Source: Saccharothrix sp. HUAS TT1 (lineage in GTDB: Bacteria; Actinomycetota; Actinomycetes; Mycobacteriales; Pseudonocardiaceae). From it: a stretch of 64,000 bases of DNA. This document shows, piece after piece, positions 37,787 to 46,513 of the stretch. The translations under genes and the position numbers were made by a program. Every line of letters starts with the position of its first letter. Position 1 is the first letter of the stretch. The notes under the pieces are model-generated. The model was not told where the DNA came from and did not search any database. It was given only the letters and a program-made list of their open reading frames with translations. The stretch lies in contig NZ_CP160453.1 in the NCBI RefSeq assembly GCF_040744945.1, positions 4,154,001 through 4,218,000 on the forward strand, read 5' to 3'.

Positions 37787-38182
37787 TCAGAACGAGAAGA
37801 CCGTGCCGGTCTCCTGCTCCATCACGCACCGGTTCGGGAATTCCTCGACGTACCGCACGGGCTCGCCGCGGTAAGAACCGAACGCGGCCACCGTCACCGG
37901 CGTGTAGTCGAACGTGCACAGCTGCGGCTCGGTGCCCTCCAACTGCGCGAAATCGCCGTCAGCGGCTTCGATCTCGCCGCACGCGGCCTGCGCCGCCCGG
38001 TGCTCACCGGCCGCCGGGTCGCAGGTCAGGCGGGTGCTCTCGACTCCGGTCCGCTCGTCGTAGACCGCCAGCACGAGGTCCGTCTCCGGTGGTGCGGCGG
38101 CTGCGGAGCCCGCGCCGATCAGCGGGGCGGCCAGCAGGCCGGAGGCGAACAAGGACGCCATGAGGGTTCGTGTTCGTCGCAT
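37787..38182 (-). CDS. Subtilisin-inhibitor-like (SSI family) secreted protein
   Basis: A 131-residue protein with a signal peptide (TLMASLFASGLLAAPLIGAG, cleavage near AAAA). The mature part follows Streptomyces subtilisin inhibitor: four cysteines in LTCDP, QAACGE, QLCTFDYTPV and NRCVME, and the FSF-type terminus. Spacing between the last two cysteines equals that of SSI, so the reactive bond corresponds to Phe-Asp in CTFDYTP (P1 Phe), predicting inhibition of subtilisin- or chymotrypsin-like proteases rather than trypsin. ATG 38182 is the first codon giving a normal signal peptide. A single-gene transcript ending at the hairpin 37725-37755. Confidence 0.87.
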   Translation of the reverse strand: MRRTRTLMASLFASGLLAAPLIGAGSAAAAPPETDLVLAVYDERTGVESTRLTCDPAAGEHRAAQAACGEIEAADGDFAQLEGTEPQLCTFDYTPVTVAAFGSYRGEPVRYVEEFPNRCVMEQETGTVFSF

Positions 38183-38339
38183 GGCAATGGGGTGACCCGA
38201 TCGAGTGGAACGTATTCGGCAGGATTCGCATCTCACCGATATGCACTAATCTGTGAATTAACGTTTCCAATTCACGCAGAATAGCTCGGGAGAGGTGTCC
38301 GGCGCGGTTTGGACCGGGCTTCACCAGGTATTTTCCCGG

Positions 38340-38879
38340 TTAAACCGGCACCAGCGGGGTGTGCGGCCCGGCGGGGAGTTCGACCCGGATCCCGTCGCCC
38401 GGCCCGACCACGCCGCCCACCAGGACGACCGACATGACCCCCGCCCGGCGGACCACGTTGCCGTCCTCGTCCCGCCCGACGACCCGCTTGAGCAAGCCGT
38501 CCTGGAACCGGTCGATCTGCGGGCACGGGTTGCGCAGGCCCGTCACCTCCACCACGGCCTCCGGACCGAGGCGCAGCAGCGTGCCGGTCGGCAGCGCGAG
38601 CAGGTCGACGCCGCGCGTGGTCACGTTCTCGCCGAGCTGGCCGGCGGCCACCTCGAAACCGGCGGCGTTCAGCTCGTCGTGCAGCTCGGCGTGCATGAGG
38701 TGCACCTGGCGCAGGTTCGGCTGCGTCGGGTCGCGCCGCACGCGTGACCGGTGCTTCACCGTGACGCCCTGGTGCGCGTCGCCCTCGACGCCGAGGCCGG
38801 CCACGAGCGTGATCGAGTCCTGGTTCGGCTTGGTGAACGTGTGCTCGGCGCTGCGGCTCACGGCCGTGACCATCCCCAT
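38340..38879 (-). CDS. MOSC-domain protein
   Basis: A 179-residue MOSC (MoCo sulfurase C-terminal) domain protein. LVAGLGVEGDAHQGVTVKH, LRQVHLMHAELHDEL, QLGENVTTRGVDLLALPTGT and VTGLRNPCPQID with the conserved cysteine are all family landmarks. Such domains bind or transfer molybdenum cofactor or thiol compounds. ATG 38879 is preceded by TAGGGT and seven nucleotides, a leaderless arrangement. Confidence 0.88.
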   Translation of the reverse strand: MGMVTAVSRSAEHTFTKPNQDSITLVAGLGVEGDAHQGVTVKHRSRVRRDPTQPNLRQVHLMHAELHDELNAAGFEVAAGQLGENVTTRGVDLLALPTGTLLRLGPEAVVEVTGLRNPCPQIDRFQDGLLKRVVGRDEDGNVVRRAGVMSVVLVGGVVGPGDGIRVELPAGPHTPLVPV

Positions 38880-38980
38880 GGGGCCGACCCTACCCAGGCG
38901 GGACCGAGCCCCGGTAAGACTTCGCGGCCCCGCGGCGATAGACCAGGTGCACAACCACCTGGGGATGATGGTGATCGGAC

Positions 38981-39217
38981 ATGGATGACGAGTTGAACCA
39001 CCGGGCGCGAGCCCTGCTGCGCGCGATCGGGGCGGGTCGCGCCGAGGTGACCCGGAGCAGCGAACCGGACCTCAGGGTCGACGGCCTGCTGTGCTGCGAC
39101 CAGGTCGCCGCTCGCGAGCTGGCTCACGCCGGACTGCTCCGCCCGGCGGGGCGCGAAGCTCCCGGACCGTGGGTGCCCGCCGAGCTGACGCCCGCCGGTC
39201 GGGCTGTCATCGCCTGA
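38981..39217 (+). CDS. Small hypothetical protein
   Basis: A 78-residue protein, ATG at 38981. It reads NHRARALLRAIGAGRAEVTR, then LRVDGLLCCDQVAARELAHA and a proline-rich PWVPAELTPAGRAVIA end. It may be a small winged-helix-like protein (the LTPAGR turn is common in such folds), but no family is assigned. The last 34 bp of its coding sequence form the first unit of the tandem array that follows. Confidence 0.6.
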   Translation: MDDELNHRARALLRAIGAGRAEVTRSSEPDLRVDGLLCCDQVAARELAHAGLLRPAGREAPGPWVPAELTPAGRAVIA

Positions 39218-39348
39218 GCTGACGCCCGCCGGTCAGGCCGTTGCCTGAGCCTGTGCCGACCGGCTGGGCTGTCGTCGCCGGATTCGGCAGCCGCCGGTCG
39301 GGCTGTTATCGCCTGGGCCGGTGCCCACCGGCCGGGCCGTCGTCGCCT
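39182..39348. repeat. Degenerate 34-bp tandem repeat array (5 units)
   Basis: Five consecutive units at 39182-39215, 39216-39246, 39247-39280, 39281-39314 and 39315-39348 (34, 31, 34, 34, 34 bp). Each has a core like GCC-GCCGGTCGGGCTGT-TCGCCT. The first two share 18 identical leading bases. The first unit codes for the end of the 78-residue protein, so the array arose by duplication of a gene 3-prime end. Confidence 0.8.
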
Positions 39349-39448
39349 GACCACCGCCCGAATGGGGCGCGCCTGACCGGTGTGCCCGGATCGGTCCTGC
39401 GCGGAACAACTCTTGACGCTGCGTGCACGTAGCGGTTGACTGCGTGTC

Positions 39449-39476
39449 CGTAACCGGTTTCGGTACCGGTTACGGA
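39449..39476. promoter_or_regulatory. LacI-type operator and promoter
   Basis: A perfect 10-bp inverted repeat CCGTAACCGG / CCGGTTACGG with an 8-bp centre, 36 bp before the LacI gene. TTGACT at 39436-39441 could be the -35 element. A related half site (GGAACCGTTTC) follows immediately. Autoregulation by the LacI protein is inferred. Confidence 0.65.
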
Positions 39477-39511
39477 ACCGTTTCAGCAGGGCAGCAGCCG
39501 AGGAGTGCACC

Positions 39512-40498
39512 GTGCGGGTCACGATCGCCGAAGTCGCCCAACGCGCCCAGGTGAGCAAGGCGACCGTGTCCCGCGTGCTCAACGGCAAACCGGACGTCGA
39601 CGCCGCCACGGCGGCGCGGGTGCGGCAGGTGATCGCGGACGTCGGCTACGTGCCGAGCGCCCGCGCCGTCGGCCTCGCCCGCGGCCGCGCCCGCACCGTC
39701 GGCATGCTGGTGCCGTCGTTGACCTGGCCGTGGACCGGCGAGGTGGTGCAGGGCGCGGTGGACGAGCTGGAGGCCGAGGGGTACGGGCTGCTGCTGTACA
39801 CGGTGAACCGGGGTTCGGAGTCGCTGGCGCAGTTCGCGAGCCACGTGTCGGCGAAGGCGTTCGACGGGCTGCTGGTGATCGAGCCGCCGGACACGTTGAG
39901 CTACATCGAGACGCTGCACGACCAGGGCCTGCCGGTGGTGATGATCGACGATCGCGGCAGCCGGCCCGGGTTCCCGTCGGTCAGCACCACGAACCGGGAG
40001 GGCGCGCAGGCCGCCGCGCAGCACCTGGTGGCGGCCGGGCGGTCGGCGTTCGCGGTGGTGACGGGACCGGCGAACTTCGGGTGCGTGCGCGAGCGGCTGG
40101 ACGGGTTCCTCGACGCGCTGGGCGACGCGGGGGTGCACGTGGACCCGCGGTTGGTGGTGGAGGGCGACTTCAGCACCGATCGCGGCGCGGTGGCCACGGA
40201 GAAGCTGATGGCGACCGGGTTGCGGTTCGACGCGGTGTTCGCGCACAACGACCTGTCGGCGCTCGGGGTGGTGCGGTCGTTGAGCGCGGCCGGCCGGAAG
40301 GTGCCCGACGACGTCGCGGTGGTCGGGTTCGACGACATACCCATCGCCGCGCACGCCGAGCTGACGACCGTGCGGCAGCCGATGCGCGAGATGGGCGAAG
40401 CCGCCGCCCGGCTGCTGCTGTCGCGGCTGGAGGGCGCGACCCTGGCCAGGGAGCCGGTCGTCCTCCCCACCGCCTTCGTCGCCCGCCGATCGGGCTGA
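39512..40498 (+). CDS. LacI-family transcriptional regulator
   Basis: A 328-residue repressor. The DNA-binding head TIAEVAQRAQVSKATVSRVL with the hinge helix (PSARAVGLARGR) is complete, followed by a periplasmic-binding-like core (GMLVPSLTWPW, VIEPPDTLSYI, FAHNDLSALGVVRSL, VVGFDDIPIA) and LTTVRQPMREMG. GTG 39512 is used. No sugar-transport or catabolic gene is adjacent, so the targets are elsewhere or limited to its own promoter. Confidence 0.92.
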   Translation: MRVTIAEVAQRAQVSKATVSRVLNGKPDVDAATAARVRQVIADVGYVPSARAVGLARGRARTVGMLVPSLTWPWTGEVVQGAVDELEAEGYGLLLYTVNRGSESLAQFASHVSAKAFDGLLVIEPPDTLSYIETLHDQGLPVVMIDDRGSRPGFPSVSTTNREGAQAAAQHLVAAGRSAFAVVTGPANFGCVRERLDGFLDALGDAGVHVDPRLVVEGDFSTDRGAVATEKLMATGLRFDAVFAHNDLSALGVVRSLSAAGRKVPDDVAVVGFDDIPIAAHAELTTVRQPMREMGEAAARLLLSRLEGATLAREPVVLPTAFVARRSG

Positions 40499-40502
40499 CC
40501 GG

Positions 40503-41138
40503 TCAGGGCCGAGCGATCAGCGGGTCGCCGTGGCCCACGCACAGCACGGCCGGTTCGAGGGCGAGCAGGCGGTGGACCGAGTCGAGCAGCCGCGGCCGGT
40601 CCACGTTGAACACGCCCGGGATCGCCGCGCCCTCCCAGGTGGCCACCGTGTCGCCGGTGAACAGCACCCCGTGCTCCGGCAGGTGGATCGCGATGCTGCC
40701 CGGCGTGTGACCGGGGATCGACAGCACGCGCGCGCCGCCGCCGAAGTCCAGGACGTCGCCCTCCTCCACCTCCCGGTCCACCGGTGACCGCGGCGCGACG
40801 GGCACGCCCGGCGTGATCCGGTCGAACAGCTCCCGCTCCTCGGGCGGGATGACCGGCGCGGGCGCCGGCGCGAGACCCCGGATCACCGGCGCCTCCAACG
40901 GGTGCGCGCACACCTCCGCGCCCGTCAGCGCCCGCAGTCGCGCCGCCGAACCGATGTGGTCGTCGTGGAAGTGCGTCAGCACGATCCGCTCCACCGGTCC
41001 CAGCTCGGCGATCCGCTCCGCGTGCCCGGTGGTCCCGGTGTCGACGACGGTCAGCGCGCCGCCGTCGTCCCACACGTACGCCTGCCCGACCGGGAACCGC
41101 AGCATCCTCAGGCCGGGCGCCACCTCGATGATCTCCAC
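40503..41138 (-). CDS. MBL-fold metallo-hydrolase
   Basis: A 211-residue metallo-beta-lactamase-fold hydrolase. The zinc motif is LTHFHDDHIG (H-x-H-x-D-H), with further ligands in SIPGHTPGS, FTGDTV and VGHGDP. Substrate unknown; thioesters and lactones are typical in the glyoxalase II-like branch. GTG 41138 is chosen because TAGCTT lies seven nucleotides before it (leaderless); a TTG three codons earlier is less likely. It converges on the LacI gene with a 4-bp gap. Confidence 0.85.
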   Translation of the reverse strand: MEIIEVAPGLRMLRFPVGQAYVWDDGGALTVVDTGTTGHAERIAELGPVERIVLTHFHDDHIGSAARLRALTGAEVCAHPLEAPVIRGLAPAPAPVIPPEERELFDRITPGVPVAPRSPVDREVEEGDVLDFGGGARVLSIPGHTPGSIAIHLPEHGVLFTGDTVATWEGAAIPGVFNVDRPRLLDSVHRLLALEPAVLCVGHGDPLIARP

Positions 41139-41290
41139 GCCCGCCAAGCTAAACCGCTCGACCGCCGCACCGCGCCGGGTTTCGCCACGGGCGGACCGGA
41201 CCGGTTCCCGATCACCCGGAGGTGTTCGATCCGGTGATCCCGGGTAGTCCAGGACCCAGCATGGGGGACAACACTACGTTGGGAGCCGAA

Positions 41291-41440
41291 ATGCCCTGGG
41301 TCCAGCGACACCGTCGCCGCGTGCCGTACAGCTGGTTCCGCACGACGTCGGTGCAGAGCCACTACCGCAAGTCGCCCGCCACCGTTCCGACCATCATCGC
41401 CATCATCCTCGCGGTGATCCTGCTCATCATCCTCTTCTAG
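41291..41440 (+). CDS. 49-residue basic membrane peptide
   Basis: A very small protein: ATG 41291 follows GGGAGCCGAA. Its first 30 residues are strongly basic (WVQRHRRRVPYSWF, HYRKSPATVP) and the last 18 are purely hydrophobic (TIIAIILAVILLIILF), so it should insert as a C-terminal tail anchor with a cationic cytoplasmic part. A 14-bp hairpin at 41466-41500 follows 26 bp later. It overlaps the convergent ABC transporter gene by 4 bp. No family is recognised. Confidence 0.55.
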   Translation: MPWVQRHRRRVPYSWFRTTSVQSHYRKSPATVPTIIAIILAVILLIILF

Positions 41441-43242
41441 TCGGAACCCCTGGCGCACAAGCCTTCCCGCCGGTCGGACGCGAGCAGTCCGACCGGCGGG
41501 ACGTGCGTTCGCGCCCCCTGGGACCGGGTGCCCGACCAGGCCGCCCACAGCTCGGCGTAACGGCCGCCGGCGGCCAGCAGCTCCTCGTGCGGCCCGCTCT
41601 CCACCACGCGACCGGCCTCCAGCACGACCACGCGGTCCGCCGTCGCGGCCTGGGTGAGCCGGTGCGCGACCACCAGCCCGGTCCGGCCGTCCAGCGCCCG
41701 CGCCGCCGCTTCCTCCAGTTCCCGCGCCCCGGCGCTGCCCGCGTCGGCGGTGGCCTCGTCCAGGATCGCCACCGGCGGGTCGGCCAGCACGAGCCGCGCC
41801 AGCGCCAGCTGCTGCGCCTGCGCCACGGTCAACCGGTGGCCGCCCTCGCCGACCACGGTGCCCAGACCTGACGGCAACGCCGAAGCCCAGCCCAGCGCGC
41901 CGACCTTCGCCAACGCCGCCCGCAGCTCGTCGTCGTCGGCGCCCGGCCGGGCCAGCCGCAGGTCGTCGGCCAGCGGTCCGGCGAAGACGTGCACCTCCTG
42001 GGTGATCAGCGCGACCGACCGCGCCGCCGACGCCAGCTCGACCCCGCCGAGGGTGATGGACCCGGAGGTCGGCTCGTGCACGCCCGCGATGAGCTTCGCC
42101 AGCGTCGTCTTGCCCGCGCCGGACGCGCCGACCAGCGCCACCCGCTCGCCCGCCGCCAGCTCCAGGTCGACGTCGCGCAGCACCGGGTGACCGTCCACGT
42201 AGGAGTACGAGACGCCGGTCAGCCCGACCACCGGGTCGGCGGGCCGCACCCGGCCCTCGGTGGCGGGCGCCGGCTCGTCGGTCACCCCGACCAGCCGCGA
42301 CAGCGACGCGGTCGCGGCCTGCGCGTCGTCCGCCAGCGCCAGCGCCGCGTTGATCGGGTTGAACAGGCCGTGGAAGTACAGCGCCGCGGCGGTCGCCGTG
42401 CCGACCGACGCGGAACCCGCGCCGACCAGCCAGAAACCGGTCGTCAGCACACCGGCCAGCCCGATGAACTCGGCCGCGTTGAGCCTGCCGTAGAACCGGG
42501 TCAGCAGCCGGATGCCGCGCAGCGCCAGGTCGACCGCCTCCCGCGACCGCACCCGCACCCGCGCCACGTGCGACGGCGCCAGCCCGAACGACCGCACGGT
42601 CGCCGCGCCGCCGATCGAGTCCAGCAACTGCTGCTGCTGCACGCCCACGGCGACCCGCTGCGCCGCGTACAGCCGCACGGCCCGCCCGCCGTACCAGCGC
42701 ACGGTGTGCACGTGGATCGGCAGCGCCAGCAGCACCGGGACCAGGAAGCGCCAGTCCAGCACCGCGATGCCGACCACGGTCAGCCCGATGGTCAGCGCCG
42801 AGCGGGCCATCACCGGCAGCGCGTTGCGCACCGCGTCGGCGATCACCTGCACGTCCCGGGTCACCCGCGAGGTCAGGTCGCCCGCGCCCGCCTCCTCCAC
42901 CCGCTCCAGCGGCAGGTGCAGCGCCCGGTCCACGAACCGCTCCCGCAGGTCGGCGAGCACCCCCTCGCCCAGCCGCGCCACCAGCGACGTCCCGAACGCG
43001 GTCGACACGCCCTGGACGACGGCCACCAGCGCCAGCAGGACCACCGGCCAGGCGATGTCCGACGACCCGGCGCCGACCAGGTCCACGATCCGGCCGAGCA
43101 CCGGCGCGGTCAGCAGCCCGACCGCGGTGCCGACCAGCAGCACCAGCAGCGCCGCCCACGCCAACCCCCGGCGCGGTCGCGCCAGTTCGCCGACGGCGGC
43201 CCAGGTCCGCGCGCCGGACGCGGTCGCGAGCAGTCCGCGCAT
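41437..43242 (-). CDS. ABC exporter-type half transporter with intact Walker motifs, degenerate signature
   Basis: A 601-residue protein with six membrane helices (about 20-320) and a nucleotide-binding domain. Walker A is GASGAGKTTLAK and Walker B ends in VAILDEATADAG, so it can bind and hydrolyse ATP, but the ABC signature is LTVAQAQQLALAR instead of LSGGQ. This pattern is known in actinobacterial siderophore-associated transporters. It starts in a TGATG overlap with the partner gene, so both halves are made together. Together with the iron boxes and the adjacent N-hydroxylase this argues for siderophore export or uptake. The last 20 residues are encoded through the hairpin at 41466-41500. 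Confidence 0.9.
   Translation of the reverse strand: MRGLLATASGARTWAAVGELARPRRGLAWAALLVLLVGTAVGLLTAPVLGRIVDLVGAGSSDIAWPVVLLALVAVVQGVSTAFGTSLVARLGEGVLADLRERFVDRALHLPLERVEEAGAGDLTSRVTRDVQVIADAVRNALPVMARSALTIGLTVVGIAVLDWRFLVPVLLALPIHVHTVRWYGGRAVRLYAAQRVAVGVQQQQLLDSIGGAATVRSFGLAPSHVARVRVRSREAVDLALRGIRLLTRFYGRLNAAEFIGLAGVLTTGFWLVGAGSASVGTATAAALYFHGLFNPINAALALADDAQAATASLSRLVGVTDEPAPATEGRVRPADPVVGLTGVSYSYVDGHPVLRDVDLELAAGERVALVGASGAGKTTLAKLIAGVHEPTSGSITLGGVELASAARSVALITQEVHVFAGPLADDLRLARPGADDDELRAALAKVGALGWASALPSGLGTVVGEGGHRLTVAQAQQLALARLVLADPPVAILDEATADAGSAGARELEEAAARALDGRTGLVVAHRLTQAATADRVVVLEAGRVVESGPHEELLAAGGRYAELWAAWSGTRSQGARTHVPPVGLLASDRREGLCARGSD
41466..41500. terminator. Hairpin inside the 3-prime end of the ABC gene
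   Basis: A perfect 14-bp stem (41466-41479 with 41487-41500), 7-nt loop. It is placed to terminate the plus-strand 49-residue gene but lies within the last codons of the minus-strand ABC gene. Confidence 0.75.
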
Positions 43243-44915
43243 CAGCTCAACACCGCCAGTCGGTAGTCCTCGTCCGCGACCAGGTCCGCGTGCGCGCCGG
43301 CCGAGGCGACGACGCCGCCCGCCAGGAACACCACCCGGTCCGCCGCGGCCAGCAGCGCCGGGCTGGTCGCCACCACGACGGTGGTCCGGCCCGACCGCAC
43401 CCGCCTGATCCCGGCGGCCAGGGACACCTCGGTCACCGCGTCCACCGCGGTCGTCGGGTCGTGCACCACCAGCACCGGTGGGGCGGCGGCCAGGGCGCGG
43501 GCCAGCGCCACCCGCTGCCGCTGCCCGCCGGACAGCGACCGGCCGCGGGCCGAGACCACCGTGTCCAGCCCGTCGGGCAGCGCCCGCGCCACGTCGTCCA
43601 CCCGGGCCGCGGCCATCGCCTCCTCGACCAGGTCGCCGCCGGCCGCGACGTTCTCCCGCACCGTGCCCTCGAACAGGTCCGCGTCGTGCGCCGCCACCAG
43701 CACCGCGGACCGCAGCGCGACACCCTCCACAGTGGACAGCGGTAGGCCGTCCAGGGTCACCGAGCCCGCCTCGGGGTCGACCTCGCGCGCCAGCACGGCC
43801 AGCAGCGACACCGCGTCCGCCGGGTCGCGGGCCACCACGCCGAGCAGTTCGCCGGGCGCCGCCGCCAGCGTCACGCCGCGCAGCGACCCGGACACCACGC
43901 CGGTCAGCTCCACCCGGCCCGCCACCGGGGCCGGCAGGTCGGTCGAGCCCGGCGGCACGGCCGGGGGAGCGTTCAGCACCTCGGCCACCCGCGCGGCGGA
44001 CGCCCGGCCCTGGGCGAGCAGCCCGTTCACCCAGGAGAAGACCGACAGCGGCCACAGCAGGAACTGCGCCAGCCCGACGGCGGCCACCAGCTCGCCGACG
44101 GTGATCGTCCCGGCGGCGGCCAGCGTCCCGCCGACCAGCGCGACGACCGCGAGGAACACGCCGGTCAGGGCGAGCATCGAGCCATCCAGCCAGGCCCGCG
44201 ATCCGGCCGCCCGCACCGCGGCCGCCATGGACGACCGGCTGGTCGCCCGGTAGCGCCGCGCCGCCGTCGCCTCCGCGCCGATGCCCTTCAACGCCCGCAG
44301 CCCGGCCACCAGGTCGGCCGCCACCCCGGACGCCAGCGCGGCCTGGTCCTGCTCGGCGTCGCTGCGCCGTTCGAGCGGTTTGCCGAGGAAGTGCGCGAGG
44401 ACCAGCAGGACCGGCGCGGCCACCAGCACCAGCAGGCCGAGCGCGAGCGACACTTGCAGCAGCGCCACCGCGCCCACCAGCACGCCGACCACCGCGGAGA
44501 ACGCGATCGGCAGCGCCAGGTTGACCTGGCCGACCCGCTGCGCGTCGCTGGTCGCGATGCTCGCCAGCTCGCCGGACAGCCTGCCGCGCGTCGCGCCACC
44601 GGTCGACAGCACCCGCGTCGCCAGCCTGGTCCGCACCTCGTGCGCGGCCCGGTGCGACGCCCTCTCCCCGCTGCGCAAGGAGAAGCGGAAGCTCAGCGAC
44701 AGCACCAGGAACACCGCGGCCAGCACGCCGACCCAGAACACCAGCCGCCCGCCCGCGCCGGTGCGCACCGCCTCGTCGATGACCACGCCGATCAGCAGCG
44801 GCACCGCGGCTTCGCCGGCCTGGTGGGCCGCGCCGAGCACCGCGGCGACGGCCACCGACCTCCACTGCCCGGTCACCGCCGTCTTGAGGACGTCCGTCTT
44901 GAGGACGGGTTTCAC
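43242..44915 (-). CDS. ABC exporter-type half transporter with canonical signature, degenerate Walker motifs
   Basis: A 557-residue half transporter with six membrane helices and a nucleotide-binding domain that keeps the signature RSLSGGQRQRVALARAL but has lost Walker A (GVVARDPADAVSL lacks the G-K-S/T loop) and the Walker B glutamate (VLVVHDPTTAVDA). It can only complement the second subunit, forming one composite ATP site from the partner's Walker motifs and its own LSGGQ. GTG 44915 is used. Its promoter region contains two iron boxes, so the pair should be repressed by IdeR/DmdR when iron is plentiful. Confidence 0.9.
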   Translation of the reverse strand: MKPVLKTDVLKTAVTGQWRSVAVAAVLGAAHQAGEAAVPLLIGVVIDEAVRTGAGGRLVFWVGVLAAVFLVLSLSFRFSLRSGERASHRAAHEVRTRLATRVLSTGGATRGRLSGELASIATSDAQRVGQVNLALPIAFSAVVGVLVGAVALLQVSLALGLLVLVAAPVLLVLAHFLGKPLERRSDAEQDQAALASGVAADLVAGLRALKGIGAEATAARRYRATSRSSMAAAVRAAGSRAWLDGSMLALTGVFLAVVALVGGTLAAAGTITVGELVAAVGLAQFLLWPLSVFSWVNGLLAQGRASAARVAEVLNAPPAVPPGSTDLPAPVAGRVELTGVVSGSLRGVTLAAAPGELLGVVARDPADAVSLLAVLAREVDPEAGSVTLDGLPLSTVEGVALRSAVLVAAHDADLFEGTVRENVAAGGDLVEEAMAAARVDDVARALPDGLDTVVSARGRSLSGGQRQRVALARALAAAPPVLVVHDPTTAVDAVTEVSLAAGIRRVRSGRTTVVVATSPALLAAADRVVFLAGGVVASAGAHADLVADEDYRLAVLS

Positions 44916-44940
44916 CCGGTGCCGCCTTCCGCTGATTCCC

Positions 44941-45015
44941 AGGTGAGGCTAGCCTAATCAGTGAAGAGGGCTGGATCACTCCCGCGGGCGGTTGACTTAG
45001 GTTAGGGTAACCAAA
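44941..45015. promoter_or_regulatory. Two IdeR/DmdR iron boxes between divergent siderophore genes
   Basis: AGGTGAGGCTAGCCTAA (44941-44957) and TTAGGTTAGGGTAACCAAA (44997-45015) match the 19-bp actinobacterial iron box TTAGGTTAGGCTAACCTAA in all but a few positions. One lies on the transporter side and one 36 bp before the hydroxylase start, so both directions should be iron-repressed. Confidence 0.88.
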
Positions 45016-45051
45016 GTTCGATCATCCTGTTGTCGCACCGATGGGACACCC

Positions 45052-46392
45052 ATGCCGCAGCCACCGGTCTTCGACGTCCTCGGCGTCGGCTTCGGGCCCT
45101 CCAACCTGGCCCTCGCTATCGCCCTCACCGAGTACAACGCGACCGCGCGCGCCGAAGACGTGGTGACCGCCCACTTCCTGGAGCGGCAGCCGGGCTTCGG
45201 CTGGCACCGCGGCATGCTGATCGAGGACGCCACCATGCAGGTGTCGTTCCTCAAGGACCTGGTGACCCTGCGCAACCCGAACAGCAACTTCACCTTCCTC
45301 AGCTACCTGCACGGCGAGGGCAGGCTGGTCGACTTCATCAACCACAAGAGCATGTTCCCGCTGCGGGTCGAGTTCCACGACTACTTCGAGTGGGCCGCCG
45401 GCCGGGTGGACGACCTGGTGTCCTACGGCCACGACGTGGTGGCCGTGCACCCGGTGGCGGCGGGCGGCGCGGTCACGCACTTCGACGTCGTCTCGCGGAC
45501 CGCGACCGGCGAGCAGGAGGTCCGCCGGGCCCGCAACCTGGTGCTGGCCACCGGTCTGCGCGCGGCGCTGCCCGACGGCGTCGAGCCGTCCGAGCGGGTC
45601 TGGCACAACCGCGACTTCCTGCACCGCGTCGAGTCGCTGGCCGACCCGCGCCGGCTGGTCGTGGTGGGCGCCGGGCAGAGCGGCGCGGAGGTCACCGCGC
45701 ACCTGCACGAGCGGTTCCCCGACGCCGAGGTGTGCGCGGTGTTCGCCCGCTACGGCTACAGCCCGGCCGACGACAGCTCGTTCGCGAACCGGGTCTTCGA
45801 CCCGGCGGCGGTGGACGACTACTACGCCGCGCCGGAACCGGTGAAGCACAAGCTCATGGACTACCACGCCAACACCAACTACGCGGTGGTCGACCAGGAC
45901 CTGATCGCCGAGCTGTACCGGCGGGTCTACCGGGAGAAGGTGCTGGGCCGGCAGCGGTTGCGGGTGCTCAACCTGTCCCGGGTGGCCGAGCTGGACGACC
46001 GCGAGGACGGGGTGACCGTCACCGTCGAGTCGCTGGGCACCGGCGCGCGCGAAGTGCTCGAAGCCGACGCGGTCGTCTACGCCACCGGCTACCGCGAGGC
46101 CGACCCGACCGCGCTGCTCGGCGACCTGGCCCGGCGCTGCGCCCGCGACCCGCGCGGCAGGCTCGACGTCGGCCGCGACTACCGCCTGGTCACCGACGAC
46201 GACCTGGCGGCCGGCCTCTACCTCCAGGGCGGCACCGAGCACACGCACGGCATCTCGTCGTCGTTGCTGTCCAACACCTCCGTGCGGGTCGGCGAGATCC
46301 TGCGCTCCGTCCTCGACCGCCGTTGCGAGAGCGCCGCGGCGGCCGTGCCCCCGCGGCCCGAGTACGCGGTCAGCGCCTCTCCGATGCGCTGA
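45052..46392 (+). CDS. L-ornithine/L-lysine N-hydroxylase (siderophore monooxygenase)
   Basis: A 446-residue flavin-dependent N-monooxygenase. FAD site [17 protein letters not shown], the substrate segment [20 protein letters not shown] with FTFLSYL, the NADPH site [16 protein letters not shown] and the C-terminal [10 protein letters not shown] are diagnostic. It makes N-hydroxyornithine or N-hydroxylysine for hydroxamate siderophores; ornithine is the more usual substrate for this length and pattern. The ATG at 45052 lacks a clear ribosome-binding site. Iron box upstream; MbtH gene downstream (121 bp). Confidence 0.93.
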   Translation: MPQPPVFDVLGVGFGPSNLALAIALTEYNATARAEDVVTAHFLERQPGFGWHRGMLIEDATMQVSFLKDLVTLRNPNSNFTFLSYLHGEGRLVDFINHKSMFPLRVEFHDYFEWAAGRVDDLVSYGHDVVAVHPVAAGGAVTHFDVVSRTATGEQEVRRARNLVLATGLRAALPDGVEPSERVWHNRDFLHRVESLADPRRLVVVGAGQSGAEVTAHLHERFPDAEVCAVFARYGYSPADDSSFANRVFDPAAVDDYYAAPEPVKHKLMDYHANTNYAVVDQDLIAELYRRVYREKVLGRQRLRVLNLSRVAELDDREDGVTVTVESLGTGAREVLEADAVVYATGYREADPTALLGDLARRCARDPRGRLDVGRDYRLVTDDDLAAGLYLQGGTEHTHGISSSLLSNTSVRVGEILRSVLDRRCESAAAAVPPRPEYAVSASPMR

Positions 46393-46513
46393 CCGGCCTC
46401 CCGACGAGCCCGACCCGGGCCTCCGGTGCGGCCCGGGGCTTTCCCGACCGCGGCGCGGCCACGGCGTGCGTGGCAGAAGTCAGCGACAACCGACCCCGAC
46501 CGGAGGACCCACC

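Noticed and set aside
39182..39348. CRISPR array
   Set aside because: Units are directly adjacent, degenerate along their whole length and have no unique spacers; no cas genes are nearby.
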